A stretch of 64,000 nucleotides of DNA from Chloroflexota bacterium. Its GTDB lineage: Bacteria; Chloroflexota; Anaerolineae; Aggregatilineales; Phototrophicaceae. The notes under the pieces are model-generated. The model ran no database searches and had not been told where the DNA came from. It was given only the letters and a program-made list of their open reading frames with translations. The stretch is taken from assembly GCA_011523545.1 (NCBI GenBank), contig WTGN01000092.1, forward strand, positions 29,686 to 93,685, given 5' to 3'. Below, piece after piece: positions 43,801 through 51,273 of the stretch. The position numbers were made by a program, and so were the translations under genes. Every line of letters begins with the position of its first letter. The first letter of the stretch is position 1.

Positions 43801-45533
43801 GTCTCGTCCAAGGCCGCACTGCTGCCAAGCTCGGCTATGCGCGCGAATGATGCAAATGCTACATCATTGTTCGCAAGAACAGGCAAGTCGCCAGCGTCGC
43901 TGCCGAAGAGGCGCAGACGCGCCAACAGAGACTCGTCGATTTCCGTTTCGCGCTCCAAGCGCAACTCCGACAGGACATCATCGCGGACGATGCGACCGAT
44001 CAGATCGGGATCGTCAACGGCCAGCGTATTGACCACCTTCCGATACGGCGTTTCGATGAAGCCGAGCTCATTCACCCGCGCGTAACTCGCGAGCCGGCCG
44101 ATAAGACCGATGTTGGGCCCCTCCGGCGTCTCGATCGGGCAGATGCGCCCGTAATGGCTGTGATGCACATCGCGCACGTCAAAGCCGGCCCGCTCCCGCC
44201 GCAGGCCGCCCGGCCCCAAAGCCGACAGCGTGCGCTTGTGCCGCAATTCGGAGAGCGGATTGGTCTGCTCCATAAATTGCGACAGTTGCGAAGAACCGAA
44301 GAACTCGCGCACGGCGGCGACAATTGGCCGGATGTTGACCAGCGAAACCGGCGTCAATTGCTCGGCTTCGCGGATTGACATGCGTTCCTTGACCACCCGT
44401 TCCATCCGCCGCAAGCCGATGCGCAGCTTGTTGCCGATCAGCTCGCCGACGGTCTTCACGCGCCGGTTGCCGAGATGATCAATGTCGTCTTTCGCGCGAT
44501 CGCCATTGTTGATGCGGATCATTTGCTCAACCAGCTTGACGATATCGGCCTTGCTGATCGTCCGGTGAGACAAGTCGATCGTATCGCCAAGTTCCAGGCG
44601 CTGGTTCAGCTTGTAGCGCCCCACGCGCTCCAGGTCATAGCGCCGTTGATCGAAGAGCTGGCTTTCCAGGTATTCGCGGGCGTTGTCCAGGGTTGGCGGA
44701 TCGCCCGGGCGCATGCGCCGGTAAAACTCGATCAGCGCCACCTCACCCAGCGTCTGTTTCTTTTTGACATCCCAGACGGGTTCGTTCTTGAAGCATGTCT
44801 GGATATACTGGTGCGCCTCGTCGGTGTCGACATCGGCGAAGAGCGCCATTATCTCTTCATCTTCACCGGTCTTTATCGGCGACAGCCTCTTCGGCAGGCC
44901 ATCGTCAACGGCGGCCAGCGCCCGCAGCAAAACCGTGACCGGTATCGTACGCTTGCGATTAAACTTGATTGTGATGTAATCCGTCTTGCGCGTCTCAAAT
45001 TCCATCCAGGCGCCGCGGTCCGGTATCAGCTTGGCGTTGGAGAGCAGGCGCCCGGTGGCGCGCTCTTCTTCCGCGTCAAAATAGACGCCGGGCGAGCGGA
45101 TCAACTGGCTGACGACGACGCGCTCGGTGCCGTTGATGATGAAGGTGCCCTTCTCTGTCATCAACGGAAATTCGCCCATGAATATATCCTGCTGAATGAT
45201 CTCGTCGCCCTGCTCGTGATTCACCAGGGCGACCTCGACATAAAGCGGCGCCGCATAAGACATATCCCGCTCGATACAGGCTTCGGGGTCGAATTTCGGC
45301 TCCTCGAACCGCGGCTTCAGGTTGAAGTCCTTGGCCTCCTGAATATTTCCCGGGAAGTAAAGCGACAGATTCCCGTTAAAGCTCTGGATCGGATTGATTT
45401 CGTCGAACAACTCCAGCAAGCGCCCCCCATACAGGAAGTCTTCGAAAGACCGCAACTGGATGTCGATTAGCGAGGGCAGTTCCTGTATTTCAGGCGTACG
45501 GGCGTAATTCTTGACATTATAATAGTGTTTCAA
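40839..45533 (-). CDS. rpoB: RNA polymerase beta subunit with a large lineage-type insertion
   Basis: Catalytic-core subunit of RNA polymerase, 1564 residues. Conserved blocks: RSPGVYF, the rifampicin region [20 protein letters not shown] (from about residue 414), [35 protein letters not shown] and [24 protein letters not shown]. About 300 residues (roughly 500-808) are inserted between [10 protein letters not shown] and [20 protein letters not shown], which are nearly adjacent in E. coli. The insertion has a long helical middle flanked by two similar ~40-residue beta units (each with LIG..., ID and a closing PV). The start is TTG at 45533, supported by AAGGAG 7 nt upstream. No rpoC follows; a terminator does. 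Confidence 0.97.
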   Translation of the reverse strand: [1564 protein letters not shown]

Positions 45534-45703
45534 GGCGCGGCTCCTTGGATAATCAGTTAACCCGGCTGAAGGTGCGATGCGAACAAATGAAAACGGCTAA
45601 ACGGCTTCCGCGCGCTGCCGTACACGACGAGCAGAGTCGCAAGCAACACGCACAGTGCATTCGAAAAGCGATCATGCATCCAGTAAATTGTGACAACAAG
45701 AGG

Positions 45704-45719
45704 ACTGCAAGCTTGCAGT
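45704..45719. promoter_or_regulatory. Perfect 16-bp palindrome at the rpoB transcription start
   Basis: ACTGCAAGCTTGCAGT is a perfect dyad. For minus-strand transcription from the promoter at 45718-45746 it spans the expected start site. It could be an operator or a 5'-terminal RNA hairpin. The 323-bp gap 45534-45856 otherwise holds only the promoter and a leader of about 180 nt. Confidence 0.5.
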
Positions 45720-45746
45720 GTAATAGAATAACCGGGGTCTTGTCAA
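45718..45746 (-). promoter_or_regulatory. Promoter of rpoB
   Basis: A perfect TTGACA (45746-45741, minus strand) is followed after 17 nt by TTACAC; TATTAC with a 15-nt spacer is an alternative -10. The -35 is the centre of a 13-bp palindrome GTCTTGACAAGAC, like the one at the rpsL promoter. Confidence 0.6.
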
Positions 45747-45856
45747 GACAAACCTTTGATTCGACCGTTATTCGGAGTAGCGTAGGTACAGTTTACCAAG
45801 TCCCAAGCAGCAATGCAAGCACAATCCTTCAGATTTGATGAAGACAGCGATTGGCC

Positions 45857-46663
45857 ATGTTGAAAAGACCGCCGCAAGACGTCAAAGATCATGTGCAACG
45901 GCGCTTCGGCGATGTCGCCGCCAACTACCGGCGGAGCAAGGTCCACGCCGCCGGCCCCGATCTTGATTGTATGATCGCCGCCGCCACGCTGAGCGCCGAG
46001 ACGCGCGTCCTCGATGCCGGCTGTGGCGCCGGTCACACCGCCGCCGCTTTCGCCCGAGACGCCGGCCAGGTTATCGCCTGCGATTTCACCCCGGCGATGC
46101 TCGCACAAAGCAAGGCGCTCGCGCGAGACCGAGGCCTCGCCAACATCAGCGCGCAACTGGCTGATGTGGAGAACCTGCCCTTCCCGGACGATTGCTTCGA
46201 CCTCATCGTGACGCGCTACAGCGCCCATCACTGGCTGCATCCCGAACAAGCGCTGGCTGAGTTTCGACGCCTGCTGAAGACTGACGGGGTGCTGCTCATC
46301 AGCGATATTATGGCGCGCGAAGATTACGCCCAGGATACCTTTTTACAGACGATTGAGCTCCTGCGCGATCCGTCTCATGTGCGTGATTATCGGATTTCAG
46401 AATGGGGGGACATGCTTGAAGGCGCCGGCTTCGGCTGCGAGGTCCTCATGAGATTCGACTTGTCGCTGCACTTCGAGACCTGGACGCGCCGCATGAATAC
46501 GCCAGCGCAAAATGCGGACATGATAAAGTCGCTTTTCGATGGCGCGTCGGCTGATATCAAACGGGCCTTCCGCCTGCCCGCGCGCGCCACCGGCGGCGAC
46601 TTTGAATTTGTGATTCCCGGGGCGGTCATCCGCGCGACAGCCGCGAAGACTAGCTCGCGCTGA
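45857..46663 (+). CDS. Class I SAM-dependent methyltransferase
   Basis: A 268-residue cytoplasmic methyltransferase of the Methyltransf_11 / UbiE-like group. Motif I VLDAGCGAGHTAAAFA lies near residue 52, CDFTPAMLAQSKALA follows as motif post-I, then DVENLPFPDDCFDLIVTRYS and LLKTDGVLLISDI. The ATG at 45857 is preferred over an in-frame TTG two codons upstream; neither has a strong ribosome-binding site. The methyl acceptor is unknown. It is divergent from rpoB, and its 3' end overlaps the convergent ABC-F gene by 14 bp. Confidence 0.87.
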   Translation: MLKRPPQDVKDHVQRRFGDVAANYRRSKVHAAGPDLDCMIAAATLSAETRVLDAGCGAGHTAAAFARDAGQVIACDFTPAMLAQSKALARDRGLANISAQLADVENLPFPDDCFDLIVTRYSAHHWLHPEQALAEFRRLLKTDGVLLISDIMAREDYAQDTFLQTIELLRDPSHVRDYRISEWGDMLEGAGFGCEVLMRFDLSLHFETWTRRMNTPAQNADMIKSLFDGASADIKRAFRLPARATGGDFEFVIPGAVIRATAAKTSSR

Positions 46664-48305
46664 GCCGGCCCGTCGCCACCAGATACTCGGTGTAACCGCC
46701 GATATATTCCGTCAGTTCGCCAGCGCGGAGCTCAATCAGGCGGTCCACCGTCTGGTCGAGGAAATAGCGGTCGTGCGAGACGATGAGCACGGTGCCGTTG
46801 AATTCATCCAGCGCGCTCTCGAGCACCTCAACAGAGGGAATATCGAGGTTGTTGGTCGGCTCATCAAGCAGAAGCAGATTGGGCTGCCGCAGCATCACGC
46901 GCGCCAATTGCAATCGGCTGCGCTCGCCGCCGGACAGCGTCCGAATCGGTTGCCGCGCCTGCTCATAACTGAAGGCCATGCGCAGGAGGAAATTCACCGC
47001 GTTGGATTCGCTGCTGTTCTGCATGTTGCGGATCAGGTCCAGCGGACTGCGCTCCAGCCAGCCGGCCAGCGTCTGATGCTCTTGCGAGTAGAAGCCGACG
47101 CGGATGCTGGGACCGACCACGATGTCGCCGGCGACCGGTTGCAGCTCGCCCAGAACCAGCTTAAGCAGGACCGTCTTGCCGGCGCCGTTGGGGCCGATTA
47201 GGCCGACGCGCTCACCATGACGCAGCAGCAGGCTCGCGTCGATGAAGAGCGGATCATCGTCGAAGCCCATCGATACATCTTTAAGCTCCAACACCTTTTT
47301 GCTGCCGCGCCAGCCATCGACTTTGAAATCCATCAAGCGACCATCGACGACCTTCTCAATAATCTCGCCGCGCTCGTCCATCTTTTCCAGCATACGCCGC
47401 CGTTGACGCGCCGCCAGCATGTGCTTGCGGCTGAGGACCTGCTTCGCCCAACGCTCGAAACGCTCGATCATTGCTTCAATGCGGGCGATCTCTTTCTGCT
47501 GGGTGACGTACTGCTGCTGTTGACGCAGGCGGCGCAATTGGCGTTCATTCACGTAATAGGAATAGTTGCCGTGGTAGACGGTCAGCTTGCCATTCTCCAG
47601 CTCGACCGTCTGGCTCGCCACCTCGTCCAGCAGGTAGCGGTCATGCGATATGATGACGACGCTGCCGCGATAATTGAGAATGAAGCGCTCCAGCTGATTC
47701 TTGCCCGCCACATCCAAATGATTATCGGGCTCGTCGAGCAGCAGAAGATCCGGCGCCGACACCGCCAACTGCACAAGCGCGACCATCTTCTTCTGCCCGC
47801 CCGACAAGGTTTCATTCGGCCGGTCATAGTCGGCCGCCTCAAAACCCAGCATTGCCAGCAATTCCCGCACATGGCTTGCATGACGGCTGCCGTTCATCCT
47901 CTCGTACTCGACCAGCAGGGCATCATGCCGCTCCAATGTAAGAGCCAGCTTGGCCGCATCGTTGTAGACGGCCGGCTCCGCCAACTGCGCCTCGGTCTCG
48001 GCAAGGGACTTTTCAACCGCCTCCAATTCGGGCGGCTTGACCATCGCCGTTTCGATCAAGCTTCGACCCGGCGGCAAGTCGACATCTTGCGGCAGATAAC
48101 CGATGCGAATGCCGCCTTGCCGAATGACTTGACCGCGATCCGGCTCGACTTCACCGAGCAAGACCTTGAACAGCGTCGACTTGCCCGCGCCGTTCGGTCC
48201 CACCAGCGCGACCCGGTCTCGGTCGCCGATCTGCCAGGATAAACCGTGGTAAATCTCTCGATCGGCGAAGCTGACGTTGATATTGCTTACTTGCAGGATG
48301 CGCAT
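46650..48305 (-). CDS. ABC-F family ATPase
   Basis: Soluble protein with two ABC ATPase domains and no membrane domain (551 residues). ABC-F proteins act on ribosomes, for example relieving stalling or protecting from antibiotics. Walker A sites are VGPNGAGKSTLFKVL (near residue 35) and IGPNGAGKTVLLKLV (near 370). Signatures are LSGGQKKMVALVQLA and LSGGERSRLQLARVM, each followed by LLLLDEP. The inter-domain P-site tRNA-interaction linker is present and basic (KQVLSRKHMLAARQRRRMLE). The first Walker B reads DEPDNHLD instead of DEPTNHLD. Which ABC-F subfamily this belongs to is not clear. Confidence 0.92.
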   Translation of the reverse strand: MRILQVSNINVSFADREIYHGLSWQIGDRDRVALVGPNGAGKSTLFKVLLGEVEPDRGQVIRQGGIRIGYLPQDVDLPPGRSLIETAMVKPPELEAVEKSLAETEAQLAEPAVYNDAAKLALTLERHDALLVEYERMNGSRHASHVRELLAMLGFEAADYDRPNETLSGGQKKMVALVQLAVSAPDLLLLDEPDNHLDVAGKNQLERFILNYRGSVVIISHDRYLLDEVASQTVELENGKLTVYHGNYSYYVNERQLRRLRQQQQYVTQQKEIARIEAMIERFERWAKQVLSRKHMLAARQRRRMLEKMDERGEIIEKVVDGRLMDFKVDGWRGSKKVLELKDVSMGFDDDPLFIDASLLLRHGERVGLIGPNGAGKTVLLKLVLGELQPVAGDIVVGPSIRVGFYSQEHQTLAGWLERSPLDLIRNMQNSSESNAVNFLLRMAFSYEQARQPIRTLSGGERSRLQLARVMLRQPNLLLLDEPTNNLDIPSVEVLESALDEFNGTVLIVSHDRYFLDQTVDRLIELRAGELTEYIGGYTEYLVATGRLSAS

Positions 48306-48455
48306 AGGAAGATTGTCTGCCGCTGGGCGTATCGATTATCCGGCAGAAGCATAGCACAAATGGCAGTTACTCAAATGCCCGACCCATTTGCCAGCGCAAT
48401 ACTCACCGGCAATCGTGTATTATCATTGAAAATGAAAGGAGGAAATAAGGTCGCC

Positions 48456-49547
48456 ATGCCTACCGACGAGCGCCAGCCAACGATCATTGTCGATGCGCAG
48501 CAGAATATCGCCTTTAACGCCCAGCAATTGGGACGCGATTATGCGCGCTGGGCCTGGCATCAGCGCCAGGAGCCCGGCGGGCAGGAGCTGCCGCCGGCGG
48601 TCACAAGCCTGCGCGACAACATGCTCGGGCGCGTCGCCATTGTGTTTGGCAGCCTGCAAGTCCTTGCGGAAACGACGCCTGGCCTGGCTTCCTGGCAGCG
48701 CTACACCTACCGGACCGCCGCCGACGCGCAGCAACTGGCGCTTTGGCAAATGGACAGCTATCGGCGCCTGGCCGACGATCACAGCCGAATCCGCCTGATC
48801 TTGACGCGCTCAGACCTGAAGGACGTGCTGGGTTCCTGGCGCGGCGACAATAGCATCGAGACGCAGCAGCAGGGAATCGTCGTGAAAATGAAAGGCGCGG
48901 AACCGCTTTCAGAGCCGAGACAGTTGGAAGAGTGGCTGGAATATGGGCTACGGATTGTGGCGCCCGCCTGGGGTCAAACGCGCTATGCCGCCGCGGCCGG
49001 CTCCACTGACGGGCTGACGCTGCTGGGCTTTGAATTGCTTGAGGTGATGGCCGGGTTCAACATGCTCTTGGATATCTCAGCGATGTCGGAATCGGCGGCC
49101 GCCGCCGCTCTCGATCGCTACGAAGGCGCCGTCATCGCCAGCCACAGCAATCCGCGCCACTTCAACGACAGCCCGCGCTGCCTCGCCGATGAGCAAATCC
49201 GACGCCTCGCCGAGCGCGATGGGGTGATGGGCATCATGGTGTATAATCGATTTCTGAGGCCCGACTGGCATCCGAGCGATCCCAAGCGTCGCGTATCCCT
49301 CTCGCATTGGGTTGATGCCGTGGATTATGTATGCCAGTTGACCGGGTCTGTCGCGCATGTTGGCTTGGGCAGCGATATTGACGGCGCTTATCCCTACCAT
49401 GCGCTGCCAACTGAGATTGATACATCCAGCGATCTATGGCTGCTGCGCCGTGAATTGCGGGAGCGCGGTTTCGCTGAAGCGGATGTGGAGGCGATCCTGA
49501 GCGGTAATATGCTGCGCAAGCTGAAAGAAACTTTGCCGGACGGATAA
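48456..49547 (+). CDS. Degenerate M19 (renal dipeptidase-like) family protein
   Basis: About 363 residues with the full TIM-barrel pattern of membrane dipeptidases: RDYARWAWHQR at the start, EPLSEPRQLEEWLEYGLRIV, GLTLLGFELLEVMAGFNMLL, VIASHSNPRHF and HVGLGSDIDGAYP. Most metal ligands are replaced. The family HxD is Q15-x-N17, the bridging Glu is K146 (MKGAEPL) and the first later His is A209 (DISAM). Only His230 and the catalytic-type Asp307 remain. The frame is open and conserved elsewhere, so this looks like a pseudo-enzyme rather than decay. I chose the ATG at 48456, with AAGG 5 nt upstream and a stronger AAAGGAGG further up. Divergent from the ABC-F gene. Confidence 0.85.
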   Translation: MPTDERQPTIIVDAQQNIAFNAQQLGRDYARWAWHQRQEPGGQELPPAVTSLRDNMLGRVAIVFGSLQVLAETTPGLASWQRYTYRTAADAQQLALWQMDSYRRLADDHSRIRLILTRSDLKDVLGSWRGDNSIETQQQGIVVKMKGAEPLSEPRQLEEWLEYGLRIVAPAWGQTRYAAAAGSTDGLTLLGFELLEVMAGFNMLLDISAMSESAAAAALDRYEGAVIASHSNPRHFNDSPRCLADEQIRRLAERDGVMGIMVYNRFLRPDWHPSDPKRRVSLSHWVDAVDYVCQLTGSVAHVGLGSDIDGAYPYHALPTEIDTSSDLWLLRRELRERGFAEADVEAILSGNMLRKLKETLPDG

Positions 49548-49553
49548 GTATTA

Positions 49554-50069
49554 ATGTGGCGATTCGCGCAGGTCGGCATAGCACTAGGCGCCTTGGGCGG
49601 GATGATTTGCTTTATGGGCTTGTTCCCCGGCGTCACCGGCGCCGCGCCCACCGCCGGCATCGGCCTGGTGCAAGTCGCAATGGTGCTCATCGGCTATACC
49701 CTGCTCATCCTCGGCGCCATCACCTATTTGAAGTTCACCTTCTTTCTTGAGGTGCCGGCCAACCTGGTCCAGCAGATTGGCACCCGCCTGGCATTGACGG
49801 GCATTCTCTTCGCTACCCTGTCCGGCATGGCCGATATACTCGGCTTTGGCACGCATATCCGCGATGAAACCGGCGATCTGTATTTCGGTCAATTGCAAAT
49901 GATCGGGATTCTGGCGAGCTTTGTCCTCTCGTCGGTTGGCGTCTTGATCTATGTCCTGGCTGGCGCGAATGTGGCCCGTCACGCGCCGGTCGAGGCGCTT
50001 AGCGAGACGATCGCCGGCGTTGATGATACGAGCGAGATTCAATTGCCGGAGCTTGACGCGGCGCCTTAA
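49554..50069 (+). CDS. Four-helix membrane protein of unknown function
   Basis: A 171-residue protein with four hydrophobic segments: VGIALGALGGMICFMGLFPGV, VAMVLIGYTLLILGAITYL, LALTGILFATLSGMADILGF and MIGILASFVLSSVGVLIYVL. The C-terminus is a short acidic tail. No family is recognised. It starts 6 bp after the M19-like gene and ends about 50 bp before the glycosyltransferase gene, so the three genes may form an operon. Confidence 0.75.
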   Translation: MWRFAQVGIALGALGGMICFMGLFPGVTGAAPTAGIGLVQVAMVLIGYTLLILGAITYLKFTFFLEVPANLVQQIGTRLALTGILFATLSGMADILGFGTHIRDETGDLYFGQLQMIGILASFVLSSVGVLIYVLAGANVARHAPVEALSETIAGVDDTSEIQLPELDAAP

Positions 50070-50121
50070 CGCGCAGCGCCAGATAGCGTCGCCGTTCCCT
50101 TCTCGCTCCAAAGGAAGCGCA

Positions 50122-51273
50122 GTGCAGGACAAGCCCCGCAGAATCCTCTACGTCGTCAACATTCCGCGCTTTTTTCTGTCGCATCGTCTTCCACTGGCAT
50201 TGGCCGCGCGCGCGGCAGGCTTTGATGTCCACGTGGCCGCTTCGGATTCCGATCGAGATTCGGCGACGCGCATCGCCGACACTGGCCTGCCCTTTCACCC
50301 CATTCGACTCAGCCAACATGGCATCAATCCGCTGACCGAGTTGCGGACGCTGCGCTGCCTTCGCTCGCTATACCGCCGCCTGCAGCCGGACCTGCTGCAT
50401 CACGTGAGCGTCAAGCCGGTCCTCTATGGCGGCATCGCTGCCCGATTGAGCGGGGGGCGCCCGGTTGTCCACGCACTCAGCGGGCTGGGATATCTGTTTG
50501 TGAATCAAAGCGCCAAGGCGAGACTTCTACAGATGCTGAGCCGGCCCGCATTCAAGATCGCGCTGGCTGGCGAGAATACCCGTGTTATCTTTCAGAATCC
50601 GGATGACCGGCGGCTCTTCGCCGAGCGCGGCCTGGTTGAGCGCGGCAAGACGCGGGTGATACGCGGGTCGGGCGTCGATGAAAACCGCTTCCGCATGAGC
50701 GAAGAAGAACTGGCGGGTCCGCCCGTTGTGCTCTTCGCCGGGCGCCTGCTCTGGCAGAAGGGACTGGGCGAATTCGTCGAGCTGGCGCGCAGGCTGCGCG
50801 GGCGGGCGCGCTTTCAGGTCGCCGGTTATGAAGAACGCAGCAGCCCGCAGAATGTCCCCGCCAGCCAGTTGACAGCCTGGCAAGACGACGGGCTGATCGA
50901 ATGGCTGGGCGCGCGCGACGACATGCCCGCAGTTTACGCGGGAAGCAACATCGTCTGCCTGCCTTCAACCTACGGCGAGGGCGTGCCCAAAGTCTTGATC
51001 GAAGCCGCCTCTTGCGCTCGCGCCTGTGTCACCACCGATACGCCCGGCTGCCGCGAAATCGTGCGACATCAGGTCAACGGTCTGCTCGTGCCGCCTCATG
51101 ACACTGACGCGCTCGTAGATGCTGTTGAAAGCCTCGTCGACAATCCGGCGAAGCGGAAGCGAATGGGCGAGGCCGGCCGGAAAATCGTGCTCGAATCGTT
51201 TACGCTGCGCCAGGTCCTGGACGAAACAATAGCGCTGTATGAAGAATTGCTCGGGCGTGACAGAGGCAGCTAG
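50122..51273 (+). CDS. Glycosyltransferase family 4
   Basis: A 383-residue GT-B fold enzyme that transfers a sugar from a nucleotide donor, probably to a surface polysaccharide or lipid intermediate at the inner membrane face. N-terminal part: ILYVVNIPRFFLSHRLPLA and HALSGLGYLFVNQSAKARL. The C-terminal donor domain has VVLFAGRLLWQKGLGEFVELA, the E-x7-E type region SNIVCLPSTYGEGVPKVLIEAAS and CVTTDTPGCREIV. I chose the GTG at 50122 because AAGGAAG lies 5 nt upstream; the open frame reaches back into the preceding gene without a supported start. Its stop overlaps the convergent nfi stop. Confidence 0.9.
   Translation: MQDKPRRILYVVNIPRFFLSHRLPLALAARAAGFDVHVAASDSDRDSATRIADTGLPFHPIRLSQHGINPLTELRTLRCLRSLYRRLQPDLLHHVSVKPVLYGGIAARLSGGRPVVHALSGLGYLFVNQSAKARLLQMLSRPAFKIALAGENTRVIFQNPDDRRLFAERGLVERGKTRVIRGSGVDENRFRMSEEELAGPPVVLFAGRLLWQKGLGEFVELARRLRGRARFQVAGYEERSSPQNVPASQLTAWQDDGLIEWLGARDDMPAVYAGSNIVCLPSTYGEGVPKVLIEAASCARACVTTDTPGCREIVRHQVNGLLVPPHDTDALVDAVESLVDNPAKRKRMGEAGRKIVLESFTLRQVLDETIALYEELLGRDRGS

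Noticed and set aside
48246..48455. Upstream extension of the M19-like protein
   Set aside because: It overlaps the divergent ABC-F gene start and lacks family similarity; the ATG at 48456 fits the family N-terminus.
49951..50121. Upstream extension of the glycosyltransferase into the preceding gene
   Set aside because: The extension is Arg-rich shadow sequence; the GTG at 50122 has a good ribosome-binding site and starts the fold.
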